DNA from: Rhizobium sp. R711
GTDB lineage: Bacteria > Pseudomonadota > Alphaproteobacteria > Rhizobiales > Rhizobiaceae
NCBI RefSeq assembly: GCF_002211365.1
Contig: NZ_LOKZ01000023.1
Coordinates: forward strand, 186,001-250,000
Direction: 5' to 3'
DNA: 64,000 nt
Shown: one piece after another, positions 9,701 to 17,700 of the stretch
Numbering within the stretch: the first letter of the stretch is position 1
How the letters are laid out: every line of letters begins with the position of its first letter
Notes under the pieces: model-generated
The model's database searches: none
What the model was told of the DNA's origin: nothing
Seen by the model: the letters and a program-made list of their open reading frames with translations, nothing else
Program-made: the position numbers and the translations under genes

Positions 9701-10368
9701 TAGCGCGACAGGATAGGAGAGAGGTACGCATCAACAACCGTCGTATCTCCCCGTCCCACGAGCTTGATCAAGGGCGAAACCTGATGGCTGACGGAGATCT
9801 GCCGAAATCCAATGGATTTGCAAAGTTCGGCAAGCGCATCCTCGTGTTGCGGATATTTCCAGGAATGCATGAAGACAATGGCCACCGCATCGATACCATC
9901 GGATTTGGCCGCCTCGATCTTGTCCTTCACTGCCAAAAGGTCGAGCTGGACTTCGATCGAGCCGTCGGCGCGAACGCGCTCATCCACTTCGATAACCCGT
10001 TCATAGAGCTGCTCCGGAAGAACGATCTCCTTCGCGAAAATATCCGGCCGTGCCTGATAGGCGATACGCAGGGCGTCCCGAAAGCCCTTGGTGATAAGAA
10101 GGAGGACCCTGTCACCTTTGCGTTCAAGAAGCGCGTTGGTGGCCACCGTCGTCCCCATGCGGACATCACCTATCAGCCGGAACGGGATGGCGTCTCCCTT
10201 GGGGACACCGAGAAGGTCACGGATGCCTTGGATGGCGGCGTCGCGATAAGCTTCCGGATTTTCCGACAGCAGCTTGCGTGGGTGGAGGCTACCGTCAGGA
10301 GCGCGCCCAATCACATCCGTAAAGGTGCCGCCACGATCGATCCAGAAATCCCAAACACCATCCCTCAT
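6730..10368 (-). CDS. 5-oxoprolinase / hydantoinase family protein (HyuA-HyuB fusion)
   Basis: A 1212-residue protein joining both halves of the oxoprolinase/hydantoinase family. The N-terminal half (about 1-680) has FWIDRGGTFTDVIG, the HyuA phosphate-binding start, then FMMSSGGLTAADLF, LLSGPAGGVVG and GFDMGGTSTDVAH. The C-terminal half (about 700-1205) is HyuB-like: FNNLFMSIAEQMG, NAPHMPVHLGSM, NAPYNGGTHLPD, SRGHHADIGG and GSGGRGKW. Known fused members hydrolyse 5-oxo-L-proline to glutamate with ATP. The substrate here is a prediction; N-methylhydantoin-type activity is the alternative. It converges with the gene at 4589 and diverges from the regulator at 10458. Confidence 0.9.
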   Translation of the reverse strand: MRDGVWDFWIDRGGTFTDVIGRAPDGSLHPRKLLSENPEAYRDAAIQGIRDLLGVPKGDAIPFRLIGDVRMGTTVATNALLERKGDRVLLLITKGFRDALRIAYQARPDIFAKEIVLPEQLYERVIEVDERVRADGSIEVQLDLLAVKDKIEAAKSDGIDAVAIVFMHSWKYPQHEDALAELCKSIGFRQISVSHQVSPLIKLVGRGDTTVVDAYLSPILSRYVQQVGAELGIGKSTDRAPRLKFMMSSGGLTAADLFQGKDALLSGPAGGVVGMVETAKLAGFDKVIGFDMGGTSTDVAHYDGEYERAFDTEVAGVRVRAPMMRIHTVAAGGGSILHFEAGRFRVGPDSAGANPGPACYRRGGGLAVTDANVMLGKLQPDLFPSIFGPNQDEPLDAAIVRQKFQILAAKAGGEHTPESVAEGFIRIAVENMANAIKKISVQRGYDVTGYLLNCFGGAGGQHACLVADALGMQAVLIHPYSGLLSAYGMGLSSVFASRQQAFLQPLSDQAKPAIDDLVASLSHEVAGELIAQGVARNAIDFRSVLHIRYDGTDTTLPVNFADGLVDRVRSNFERAHKAQFGFIYDAKQIVVDSVCVEGTDRSSATYGESDRTMDRRVAAPRETRNIFVEGAWQDAGVFRRADLSPGASITGPGLIIEANQTIVVEPGWQAEITCKDHVLLKRTEKKQNAAALGTNADPIMLEVFNNLFMSIAEQMGVTLQNTAYSVNIKERLDFSCAVFDRTGALVANAPHMPVHLGSMDRSVEAIIHLNRGCIRPGDVFALNAPYNGGTHLPDITVVTPVFDEIGRNILFYVASRGHHADIGGTAPGSMTPLATTVEEEGILFDNFKLVDRGEFRERQLHDLLTRHPYPARNPHQNIGDIKAQIASNEKGVAELRKMVAHFGLSVVEAYMGHVQDNAAESVRRVLERLPDASEYNYPTDTGQTIKVRITIDRDKREATVDFTGTSKVEKNNFNAPEPVTRAAVLYAFRVMVEDNIPMNAGCLRPIRIVVPDGCMLKPAYPAAVVAGNVETSQHVTNALFGAMGAMANAQGTMNNLTFGNDRYQYYETICSGSPAGKMNSGRAFAGTSGVHTHMTNSRLTDPEVLELRFPVLLEDFHIREGSGGRGKWNAGDGTKRTIRFLERMECAILSSHRNRPPKGCNGGHDGEAGSTTVRRLDGRVDTLRASDQTILEAGEAVTVTTPTAGGFGTSLP

Positions 10369-10457
10369 GTGCCGCCCATCCTTGGTAGCGCTTCCTAAAC
10401 AGCTTCAATTTCTATAATTTGATGATAAAATATCGACAAATTGTGGGTGACGCAAAT

Positions 10458-10979
10458 ATGAAAAGCGGCAAGCATTCCATCGGGCCGGTCGTGTCGGCAT
10501 CTCATCTCGCAGAAGGTGCGATGCCGGCGCTATCGGAGATGGAATTTGCATTGACGGTTGCCGGCAATGCATTTCAGCGATGGATCATTCGATGTATGGC
10601 GGCGGCAGGCGCGCCCGGTCTTCAGCCCACAGACGTGCTCATCCTGCATGCTGCCAATCACCGCGGCCGCGAAAAAACCCTCGCTGACATCGCTGTCATG
10701 TTCAACATCGAGGACACGCATATCGTGACCTATGCAGTGAAGAAGCTGCAATCAATGGGTCTGGTCGAAAGCGGTCGACGCGGCAAGGAAAAGACCATAC
10801 GGGTAACGGACGAAGGCTGGAGAATCTGCCGGCGCTACCATGAAGTACGCGAAGCTCTTCTGGTCTCCGGAATAAAGTCGCTGGCAATTGACGAAGAGGC
10901 CGTGAGCCAGTTTGCAGCCCTTATGCGGCTTCTATCCGGTCAATACGACCAGGCTGCGCGGGGCGCCGTCAGTCTTTAG
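10458..10979 (+). CDS. MarR-like winged-helix transcriptional regulator
   Basis: A 173-residue predicted DNA-binding protein. The winged helix-turn-helix is visible at about residues 60-115 (DVLILHAANHRGREKTLADI, VTYAVKKLQSMGLVESGRRG, KTIRVTDEGW). ATG 10458 was chosen over an upstream start at 10419 because the latter adds thirteen residues in the AT-rich promoter-like region. The 89-base gap to the divergent 5-oxoprolinase gene probably holds both promoters, so control of that gene is the simplest guess. The effector is unknown. Confidence 0.82.
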   Translation: MKSGKHSIGPVVSASHLAEGAMPALSEMEFALTVAGNAFQRWIIRCMAAAGAPGLQPTDVLILHAANHRGREKTLADIAVMFNIEDTHIVTYAVKKLQSMGLVESGRRGKEKTIRVTDEGWRICRRYHEVREALLVSGIKSLAIDEEAVSQFAALMRLLSGQYDQAARGAVSL

Positions 10980-11280
10980 ACAATAAGACGGATAGCGCCT
11001 CTGGCTTGCGCGGTTCGGCCAGGTGTCGGACGCGCACGGGGGCTCTTTATCGGGACCTTACTGGAATTCCTCGTTGGCTCGAAAGAGCGTGCGCCCATAT
11101 GATGTGCCGCGCATGGAAAGGGTCCACCCCGGGCGTCAAACCCCGGCGCCCGGTCCTGCAACCAAAGGTCCCTTCGCGCGTCAGCTGCCAGCAATTGCCG
11201 CATTGAGGTTTGCGAGAATCTGCCGTAGAGCTTCTTGCCAACTGGAGGAGCAAAGGCTGCAGTCGGTCGTTTGTCCAAGA

Positions 11281-11664
11281 TTGACGGGGTGGTTCGTGCG
11301 GGTAACCTGCGCGATAGCACTGCTGTTTGTGGGCCTCACCCATCAGGTCCCGGGCATTGCGAGTGGCGCTTTTGCCTCCTCGGCGTTGGCCGATCAGGTT
11401 CTGCCGGATGGCACATTGCCTGTCATCTGCACTGACGGCAGCAAGCGCATCGTCGACCACCATGGAAAGATGCATGGCCATGGCTGTGAGGCATGCCGTA
11501 TTGCTGCCTCGACGCTCCTGCCGTCGCCCGATTTGACCGACGTCGTGAGGCTTCGGATCGACACCGAGGTCACTCAACCATCGATGAGAGAGGCAAGCAA
11601 CGAGGAACCGTTTGCTCCCAATAGGGGCCCGAGGGCTCCGCCCCCTATCCCGGTTTTCGGGTAG
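11281..11664 (+). CDS. DUF2946-like small secreted or membrane protein of a copper cluster
   Basis: About 127 residues with one N-terminal hydrophobic segment (VTCAIALLFVGLTH) that looks like a signal anchor. A short segment with Cys residues follows (VICTDGSKR, HGHGCEACRIAA), and the end is proline-rich (NRGPRAPPPIP), as in DUF2946 proteins, which often precede copper genes. The start is uncertain. TTG 11281, GTG 11296 (with GGGGTGG just upstream) and CTG 11257 (behind GGAGGAG) are all possible; longer starts add sequence with no signal-like character. Cys and His residues near the middle may bind metal, but no function is established. Confidence 0.55.
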   Translation: MTGWFVRVTCAIALLFVGLTHQVPGIASGAFASSALADQVLPDGTLPVICTDGSKRIVDHHGKMHGHGCEACRIAASTLLPSPDLTDVVRLRIDTEVTQPSMREASNEEPFAPNRGPRAPPPIPVFG

Positions 11665-11829
11665 AGCTGAGCCGCGGTCGATACCGTGACATCAGTCCAT
11701 AGCAGTCGTCAATTCCCGGTGCGCCGGTCGACTTCGTGGTTAAATCCCGTCGTTTCGTTTCATTCACACAGGGCACGTCAACGTGGTCGGCATGATCCGC
11801 TCACAAAGGCCAAACCGAGAACAGCCATC

Positions 11830-12342
11830 ATGAAAAAACTTAAAATCTTCATCGCCAGCCTCCTGTTTGCTGGTGTGTTTGCTACATTTGCCGCGGCTCA
11901 TGACGTGAAGGTCGGCGACATCGACATCGGCCAGCCGCACGCGCGGGCCATGGTGCAAGGCGCCAAGGTCGGCGGCGGCTATCTGACACTAACCAACACC
12001 GGTTCGATCGACGACAAGCTCCTTAGCATCACGTCGGACCGGGCCGCGACAACTGAAGTCCATCAGATGACCGTCAACAACGGCGTGATGACCATGCGTC
12101 CCGTCGCCGGCGGGCTCGTCATTCCAGCCGGCCAAACCGTCGAACTGAAACCGGGCGGCTTCCACCTCATGTTCATGGGGGTTGAAAGACCCTTCAAGGA
12201 GGGCGAGACGGTCAAGGCGACCCTGACATTCGAAAAGGCAGGTTCCGTCGAGCTTGAATTTGATGTCGGAAGCGCTGGTGGCGCCAGCACCAAAGATCAC
12301 CACTCCGACATGGGCGGGATGGATATGTCCAAACCGCAATAA
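11830..12342 (+). CDS. PCu(A)C-family periplasmic copper chaperone
   Basis: A 170-residue secreted protein with a signal peptide (MKKLKIFIASLLFAG, cleavage near AAA-HD). The family metal site is present: EVHQMTVNNGVMTM then GGFHLMFMG, giving the His/Met set that binds Cu(I). The C-terminal tail is rich in His and Met (DHHSDMGGMDMSK) and may be an extra copper site. PCuAC proteins deliver copper to cytochrome oxidase CuA or buffer periplasmic copper. ATG 11830 starts exactly at the signal peptide. The copC gene follows 50 bases later. Confidence 0.92.
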   Translation: MKKLKIFIASLLFAGVFATFAAAHDVKVGDIDIGQPHARAMVQGAKVGGGYLTLTNTGSIDDKLLSITSDRAATTEVHQMTVNNGVMTMRPVAGGLVIPAGQTVELKPGGFHLMFMGVERPFKEGETVKATLTFEKAGSVELEFDVGSAGGASTKDHHSDMGGMDMSKPQ

Positions 12343-12392
12343 GGCCACCGCGTCGATCGCGAAGCCATCATCTGAATCGAGGAATTAACAAC

Positions 12393-12761
12393 ATGTCGAC
12401 ACTTTCCCGCCTTGTCGCATTGTCCACCGTTGCGGTCCTGGGCTTTGCCGGACAGGCCCTCGCGCATGCACATCTGATAAAAACCATGCCCCCGGACAAG
12501 GCGACGATGGCCGCCTCCCCTGGCGAACTCGACCTGCATTTCTCGGAAGAACTCAATATCAAGTTCTCCGGCGTGAAAATCACTGGCCCGGACAAGGCTG
12601 AGGTCAAAACTGGTGATGCTAGGCTGATGGATGAAGGCAGGACCCTGATGGTCCCTCTTCCCGAAACACTCAGCCCAGGCGCCTATGCGGTGGAATGGCA
12701 TGTTCTTTCGACGGATGGTCACAAGACCAACGGTACCTATGGCTTCACGGTAAAGCCGTGA
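12393..12761 (+). CDS. copC: periplasmic copper-binding protein CopC
   Basis: A 122-residue protein with a signal peptide ending at ALA-HAHLIK. The mature N-terminal His is the Cu(II) ligand of CopC proteins, and a second His site lies near the end (VEWHVLSTDGHKTNGTYGF). It is translationally coupled to copD: the copC TGA (12759-12761) overlaps the copD GTG. CopC passes copper to the membrane protein CopD for uptake. Confidence 0.93.
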   Translation: MSTLSRLVALSTVAVLGFAGQALAHAHLIKTMPPDKATMAASPGELDLHFSEELNIKFSGVKITGPDKAEVKTGDARLMDEGRTLMVPLPETLSPGAYAVEWHVLSTDGHKTNGTYGFTVKP

Positions 12762-13636
12762 CGCCGGACGCTGCCCTCATCCTGTGCCGATTCGTTTTTG
12801 ATAGTGGCGCCATTTTCCTGTGGGGTGCATCAGCTTACATCTGCTGGGCTGCACCTGCAGACTTGGCGCAGCAGGTGAGCCGACGACTCTGGCATTTCAA
12901 TAGCCTCGCAACCCTGTTGGTCATCGGCACAACCGCAGCTCTTCTTCCGCTGCGAGCGGCAACGATCGGGGACGGCTGGGACGATGCGCTTGCACCGCAG
13001 GTGCTGCGATCAATCCTTACGCAAACCAATGTCGGGCAAGCTTGGATTGCCCAGGCGGCGGCCACCATTCTCGTGGTTGCCTCCGGCCTGGTGCCAGGAC
13101 GGTTCGGACAATGCGCCCGCACGATCAGCGCCGGGTTGCTGCTCATCAGCCTCACGATCAGCGGCCATGCGGCGATGGACAGCGGCTGGTTGCTGACTAT
13201 GCATCGCCTCAACGATGGCCTTCACCTCCTGTCTGGCGGCGCCTGGATCGGGGCGTTGGTGCCGGTCGCCGTCACCTTGCCGATGCTGCGTGACGCGCAA
13301 TGGCAGCAGGATGCACGCACGGCAATGACGCGCTTTTCGACCGCCGGCCATGTTGCGGTGGCACTGGTCATTGCGACCGGCATCATCAATACTATCCTGA
13401 TCGTCGGATCCGCTCCGCTCGATTGGCAGTTCGATTATCAGCTCCTGCTTAGCATGAAGATCCTGATCGTGTTCGTCTTGGTGGCGCTTGCGATAACCAA
13501 TCGCTACCTTCTTGTCCCAAGGCTCGTTCGCGACCCATCGCTCGAGCCGCTCAAGTGGACGACCGGCACGGAAATCGTGTTGGGGTTCGCCGTGCTTGGC
13601 CTGGTCTCTGTGTTCGGTACGCTGCAGCCGACCTGA
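12758..13636 (+). CDS. copD: copper resistance / uptake membrane protein CopD
   Basis: A 292-residue polytopic membrane protein with about eight hydrophobic segments. It contains LLSGGAWIGALVPVA and SGHAAM..GWLLTMHRLNDGLHLL, which carry the conserved His residues of the CopD family. It starts with GTG at 12758, overlapping the copC stop; a longer reading from 12695 would lie inside copC. A strong candidate terminator follows at 13657. Confidence 0.92.
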   Translation: MTPDAALILCRFVFDSGAIFLWGASAYICWAAPADLAQQVSRRLWHFNSLATLLVIGTTAALLPLRAATIGDGWDDALAPQVLRSILTQTNVGQAWIAQAAATILVVASGLVPGRFGQCARTISAGLLLISLTISGHAAMDSGWLLTMHRLNDGLHLLSGGAWIGALVPVAVTLPMLRDAQWQQDARTAMTRFSTAGHVAVALVIATGIINTILIVGSAPLDWQFDYQLLLSMKILIVFVLVALAITNRYLLVPRLVRDPSLEPLKWTTGTEIVLGFAVLGLVSVFGTLQPT

Positions 13637-13656
13637 AGCGACCGGACGTTTTGGAA

Positions 13657-13693
13657 GCGACCTACGTCAAATGACGGTGTCGCCGCCTTTTTT
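13657..13693 (+). terminator. candidate rho-independent terminator after copD
   Basis: GCGAC (13657-13661) pairs with GTCGC, and inside it CGTC-AAAT-GACG forms a second helix. The hairpin is followed after four bases by six T residues (13688-13693). It lies 21 bases after the copD stop and would separate the copper genes from hupE. Confidence 0.6.
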
Positions 13694-13758
13694 GCTTTAT
13701 CCTCTTGAACAGGCGTGCCATTTTCGGTCCCGACATGAAAAAAGAGTAGGGGCGGCCG

Positions 13759-14361
13759 GTGTTTTCCAAGATCTCGAAATTCTATGCAATACTCGCGGCT
13801 TGCGTCCTTGTTCCATCGCTTGCCTTCGCTCACACCGGCGTTGGCCAAACGGTTGGCTTTGCTCAGGGTTTCACGCACCCCATTTCGGGTCTCGATCACG
13901 TCCTCGCAATGGTTCTTGTCGGCGTTCTCGCCTGGCAGCTCGGCGGCCGTGCGCTGTTTGTCGTGCCAACAAGCTTCACCTCGGTGATGGCTGTCGGCGG
14001 CGCCCTCGGTATCATGGGAATATCGCTCCCCTTTGTCGAAGCAGGTATCGCTTTCTCCGTCATCATCCTTGGAGCCGGTGTCGCGCTCGGCGTGCGTGCT
14101 CGCGTCGCTGTCGCGGCAGGGATCGTTGGCCTTTTTGCCATCTTCCATGGTCACGCACATGGCTTTGAAATGCCCGCAGCGGTCGGCGGTGTTTCCTATG
14201 CGGCGGGTTTCCTGCTGGCGACGGCAGTGCTGCACATTGCAGGCATGGCGCTGGGTTATCTGATTGGCAGGGTGAGCGAGCAGCAGGGCGCGATTGTCAT
14301 CCGATCGGCTGGCGGTATTGCTGCACTGGCCGGCGTGGGCCTGCTCACCGGCCTCATCTAG
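13759..14361 (+). CDS. HupE/UreJ family membrane protein
   Basis: A 200-residue membrane protein with a signal-like N terminus and about six membrane segments. The family signature HPISGLDHVLAMVLVGVLAW is at about residues 40-59, and HGHAHGFEMP lies later; these His/Asp/Glu residues are thought to carry Ni(II) or Co(II). The start is GTG 13759 behind AGGGGCGG. The neighbouring copper genes suggest a metal-transport role. A urease or hydrogenase operon, the usual partner, is not in the window. Confidence 0.88.
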   Translation: MFSKISKFYAILAACVLVPSLAFAHTGVGQTVGFAQGFTHPISGLDHVLAMVLVGVLAWQLGGRALFVVPTSFTSVMAVGGALGIMGISLPFVEAGIAFSVIILGAGVALGVRARVAVAAGIVGLFAIFHGHAHGFEMPAAVGGVSYAAGFLLATAVLHIAGMALGYLIGRVSEQQGAIVIRSAGGIAALAGVGLLTGLI

Positions 14362-14397
14362 GAGGTCTGCGGCCCGGCCAACGAACCCCGCAGGCCC

Positions 14398-15183
14398 TCA
14401 GCGCACGCCAATACCGGCCGTCAGACCTCCATCAATACGGTGATCCGATCCGGTAATGAACGCAGCCTTGTCCGACGCCAGGAAGGCCGCAAGTGCGGCT
14501 ACCTCTTCGGGTTCACCAATGCGACCAAGCGGATGCGCCTCCCCGAAGCGTCGAAATACGGCATCGATATCGGCATTTTCTCCTTCGAATGTGCGCGCCG
14601 CCAGCTCCAGGATCGGCGTGCGCACGGAACCGGGGCTGATCGACACGACGCGTATATTGTCGGCAGCAAAGTCGATGGCCATCGCCCGCGTCAATGCGTG
14701 GATCGCCCCTTTTGAAGCGACGTAGGCAGAAACGCCGGGCTGGCACGCAAAGCCCTGCACGCTCGAGATATTGATGATCACGCCCCCGCCTCGCTTGCGC
14801 ATTTCCGGCACACCATGCTCGGCTGTCAGATGGATCGAGCCAACGTTTACCGCCATGCAACGCATAAACGTCTCGAAGGGCGTATCGGTAGCATTGCCAT
14901 AGGGATGCACCGCCGCCGAATTGACGATGATATCCACGCCTCCGAAAGCGGAGACGGCTTGCGCAAAGGCGTCAGCCACACTGTCGGGAACGGAGACATC
15001 CGCATGGATGACGCGAAGGACCAGTCGATCCAAAACAGCAGTCTCCGCAAGCTCGGCGTTCGCCTTGCCATCTATGCCAAGGCAGGCAACCGCCGCGCCT
15101 TCGCGCGCCAGCTGCAATGCGATCGCACGCCCGATTCCAGTTGTCCCAGTGATTATTGCAATCTTGCCGGTAAATTCCCCCAT
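14398..15183 (-). CDS. SDR family oxidoreductase, probably in hexuronate metabolism
   Basis: A 261-residue classical short-chain dehydrogenase. The cofactor motif is TGTTGIGRAIA at about residues 12-22. The catalytic Ser is in INISSVQG and the YxxxK pair in YVASKGA. The C terminus ends GSDHRIDGGLTAG. The start at 15183 is preceded by GGGAGAGGCTG. It lies 27 bases downstream of a FadR-type GntR gene and near a divergent uxuA, so reduction of a keto-sugar acid such as fructuronate is plausible, but the substrate cannot be read from the sequence. Confidence 0.88.
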   Translation of the reverse strand: MGEFTGKIAIITGTTGIGRAIALQLAREGAAVACLGIDGKANAELAETAVLDRLVLRVIHADVSVPDSVADAFAQAVSAFGGVDIIVNSAAVHPYGNATDTPFETFMRCMAVNVGSIHLTAEHGVPEMRKRGGGVIINISSVQGFACQPGVSAYVASKGAIHALTRAMAIDFAADNIRVVSISPGSVRTPILELAARTFEGENADIDAVFRRFGEAHPLGRIGEPEEVAALAAFLASDKAAFITGSDHRIDGGLTAGIGVR

Positions 15184-15210
15184 CAGCCTCTCCCACACTT
15201 CTCGGCATGC

Positions 15211-15900
15211 TCATTTAGAAATGAATTCAAGACCGGCGCTGAGATGCCGATCCATGTGATAGACGAAAGCGATCCGGTCGCGGTCGCGCAGGGCCTGAAG
15301 GATGTCGCAGTGCTCGGCCACAACCGTCTCCAAAGTCAGTCGTTGCGATTTTCCGGCGAGCATCAAGCGCTGTATGACAGGCTTCAGCATGCCATAGGTT
15401 TCCGACAATGTGCGATTGCCGGCGGCATCCACCAACAGGCGGTGAAACTGGAAATCGAGCTCGGAGGCACGCTCGGCGTCTTCCGTTGACAGGATGGCTG
15501 CATTGACTGCTTCCATCTCGACGAGAGCCTGATCGGTCAGACGGTCAGCAATCAGATCGAACAGGTTCATTTCCGTCAGCCGCCTGTAGCCCTGTATGTC
15601 GCGGAAGGCATCGACCGAGATCTCCATGGCGAAGGAGAAGAGATCGCGCATCGCGCTTTGATGCTGATCTGTGAGGACAGCGCCGACCTTTTGCCTGGAT
15701 TCAGCGATGCCGTAGGCCTTTAGCGTGCGGAAAGCCTCGCGCACCGTATTGCGACTGGAATCGAACATCGTGGCGAGTTCGACTTCGCTCGGCAAGACAT
15801 CGCCGACGCCAAGTCCCCGCTCTCGGATCAGAACGCGGATCTGCCGGACGACGTCATCCACCGCCGAACCGCGATTGCTTGACTCCACAGTAACCTCCAT
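15211..15900 (-). CDS. GntR family regulator, FadR subfamily (FCD domain)
   Basis: A protein of about 229 residues. The N-terminal winged helix (about 12-75) has GDVLPSEVELATMFDSSRNT and VREAFRTLKAYGIAESRQ. The C-terminal all-helical FCD ligand domain has LDFQFHRLLVDAAGNRTL and EHCDILQALRDRDR, whose His residues bind a metal in the family. The start is ambiguous: ATG 15900 has a poorly spaced site, whereas GTG 15891 has GGAGGT at ideal spacing. Divergent from uxuA with shared operator-like sequences between them, so it probably represses hexuronate genes in response to a sugar acid. Confidence 0.88.
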   Translation of the reverse strand: MEVTVESSNRGSAVDDVVRQIRVLIRERGLGVGDVLPSEVELATMFDSSRNTVREAFRTLKAYGIAESRQKVGAVLTDQHQSAMRDLFSFAMEISVDAFRDIQGYRRLTEMNLFDLIADRLTDQALVEMEAVNAAILSTEDAERASELDFQFHRLLVDAAGNRTLSETYGMLKPVIQRLMLAGKSQRLTLETVVAEHCDILQALRDRDRIAFVYHMDRHLSAGLEFISK

Positions 15901-15913
15901 TTCCTAAAAGCCT

Positions 15914-15990
15914 AATATGTTGGCCTTATCTTGACAACTATCGCTTTTGCCTTGCTCGCAACGATAAAAATGCGCTTAATTGTCCAACAT
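15914..15990. promoter_or_regulatory. candidate FadR/FCD-type operators between gntR and uxuA
   Basis: TTGTCCAACAT at 15980-15990 matches the FadR-subfamily consensus TnGTnnnACnA in all fixed positions but the last. A related half-site, ATGTTGG, occurs at 15917-15923 and again at the uxuA start (16008-16014). This pattern would let one GntR protein control both divergent genes. The assignment is by motif only. Confidence 0.45.
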
Positions 15991-16007
15991 TTTAAGGAGG
16001 TATTGCG

Positions 16008-17195
16008 ATGTTGGAAAGTTGGCGCTGGTTCGGACCACAGGATCCGGTCGCATTGTCCCATGCCCGTCAGGCTGGCGCGCATGGCATCGTAACCGCCCTC
16101 CACCACATCTATGACGGCCGGGTCTGGACCCTGGACGACGTTGCGGAACGCATGACGCTCGTAAGAAATGCCGGCATGGACTGGTCGGTCTGCGAATCCA
16201 TCCCTGTCAATTCGGCGATCAAACTGCGGAACGGAAACTGGCGCCGTTATGTCGACGCGTGGAAGCAGAGCCTGGCCAATCTCGGCAAAGGCGGCGTGCC
16301 TGTGGTCTGTTATAATTTCATGCCCGTCGTCGACTGGACACGCACGAACCTGCTCTATCCAACCCCCGTCGGCGGCTTGGCGCTTCGCTTCGACATGATC
16401 GATTTCATTGCCTATGACGTCTTTGTCTTGAAGCGGTCTGCAGCCGAAGAGAGCTACGATCCCCAGCTCGTCGAGACGGCGCGTGAGCGATTGGCGGGTA
16501 TGGGTGAGGAGGATGTGGAAACACTCGAGCGGAACATCATTGCTGGCCTTCCCGGTGGCGAGGACAGTCACACGCGCCAAACCATCCGCGGGCAGATTGC
16601 AGCATTCGACGAACTATCCGACGACGACATGCGCAGCAATCTGGTCGAGTTTTTGAAAGAGGTCGTGCCGGTCGCCGTGGAAAACGGTGTGCGCCTGGCA
16701 ATCCACCCCGACGATCCGCCGTTCTCGCTGTTCGGGTTGCCGCGGGTCGTATCGAAGTCCGAAGATATCGAGACCATCCTCGCGGCGGTCGACCACACAG
16801 CCAACGGCATAACCCTTTGTGCCGGGTCCTACGGCTCGCGCCACGGCAATGACGTCGTCGGCATGGCGAGCCGCTTTGCCGAACGCATCCACTTCGCGCA
16901 CCTGCGAAATGTTACGAAAGAACCGGATGGCTCCTTCATGGAATCCGAGCACCTCGGTGGTGATGTCAACATGGTCTCGTTGATCTCGGTGTTGCGCCGC
17001 GAGGAGCGCCGCCGGGCCGCATCCGGCAGAGCAGACAGCGTCATTGCGATGCGACCCGACCATGGCCACCTTTTGATCGACGACCAGACGAAGACGGTCA
17101 ATCCGGGTTACTCCTGCATCGGCCGGCTCAAAGGACTGGCGGAGCTCAGGGGTGTGATTGCCGCGGTGGATCAGTTGGACGTTCGGGCTGCGTGA
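16008..17195 (+). CDS. uxuA: mannonate dehydratase
   Basis: A 395-residue TIM-barrel enzyme that dehydrates D-mannonate to 2-keto-3-deoxygluconate in hexuronate catabolism. It begins MLESWRWFGPQDPVAL, with characteristic later segments WTRTNLLYPTP, LAIHPDDPPFSLFGLPR, TLCAGSYGSR, HFAHLRNV and MRPDHGHLL. The metal-binding Cys, His and Asp residues of UxuA are in these segments, and the length is normal. A perfect AAGGAGG precedes the ATG. Divergent from gntR and the SDR gene. Confidence 0.95.
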   Translation: MLESWRWFGPQDPVALSHARQAGAHGIVTALHHIYDGRVWTLDDVAERMTLVRNAGMDWSVCESIPVNSAIKLRNGNWRRYVDAWKQSLANLGKGGVPVVCYNFMPVVDWTRTNLLYPTPVGGLALRFDMIDFIAYDVFVLKRSAAEESYDPQLVETARERLAGMGEEDVETLERNIIAGLPGGEDSHTRQTIRGQIAAFDELSDDDMRSNLVEFLKEVVPVAVENGVRLAIHPDDPPFSLFGLPRVVSKSEDIETILAAVDHTANGITLCAGSYGSRHGNDVVGMASRFAERIHFAHLRNVTKEPDGSFMESEHLGGDVNMVSLISVLRREERRRAASGRADSVIAMRPDHGHLLIDDQTKTVNPGYSCIGRLKGLAELRGVIAAVDQLDVRAA

Positions 17196-17211
17196 GTGCC
17201 GAGGCCGGCAC
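17196..17211. terminator. hairpin between convergent uxuA and the response regulator
   Basis: GTGCCG-AGGC-CGGCAC is a perfect 6-base-pair stem with a 4-base loop starting directly after the uxuA stop codon. It lies in the 25-base gap between two convergent genes. No T-run follows on either strand, so it may act as an mRNA 3' end stabiliser or a weak bidirectional terminator. Confidence 0.4.
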
Positions 17212-17220
17212 ATCGGGCGA

Positions 17221-17637
17221 TCACAAGGGCCGCCCCGGGGCGGAGCGCGCCGAGAGCGCGTGCTTTAGCGAACTGCGCACAATCGAAGGCGTTGTCGGCT
17301 TACTCACGACGCCCGTCGCTCCTTGAACACGTCCGACGACCGCCTCCGGGTTGCCGGTCATGAAAACCACCGTCACACCGAATTCCTCAACGAGACGTCG
17401 CCCGATTTCGGGGCCGGTTGCCCCGTCAGCAAGGTTGACATCGACAAACGCGATATCGGCCATAGGTGCCAGCCTCAACGCTTGTTCCTTGTCGGTTGCA
17501 AAACCGATCACGTCGAGCCCCATGTCCTTGACTATCGATTCGAGGTCAATGGCAATGAGGAACTCGTCCTCAACGATCAAGACGCTTTGATTGGCAACCC
17601 CGTTCGTCGGTGGATTGCTTTCGACATCGCTGCCCAT
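17221..17637 (-). CDS. single-domain response regulator, probably general-stress controlled
   Basis: A 138-residue receiver domain with no output domain. The acidic pocket is LIVEDEFLIA, the phospho-acceptor Asp is in IAFVDVNLADG, the switch Thr is in VVFMTGNPE, and the Lys is in VVSKPTT. FMTGNPE resembles the FATGUY-type motif of single-domain regulators linked to the alphaproteobacterial general stress response. ATG 17637 is preceded by AAGGGACGACTT. An upstream ATG at 17688 would leave only a few bases of leader after the predicted promoter, so it is less likely. Confidence 0.85.
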   Translation of the reverse strand: MGSDVESNPPTNGVANQSVLIVEDEFLIAIDLESIVKDMGLDVIGFATDKEQALRLAPMADIAFVDVNLADGATGPEIGRRLVEEFGVTVVFMTGNPEAVVGRVQGATGVVSKPTTPSIVRSSLKHALSARSAPGRPL

Positions 17638-17700
17638 AAGTCGTCCCTTGTTCTGTTCTTTCGCAACACTTTTTACGCTCAACTTCATGTTGACCGAGAG

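Noticed and set aside
14362..14397. Possible terminator between hupE and the SDR gene
   Set aside because: CTGCGG and CCGCAG can pair, but the stem is short with a long loop and there is no T-run on either strand.
16829..17213. Minus-strand frames opposite the end of uxuA
   Set aside because: They are antisense shadows of a well-supported enzyme gene.
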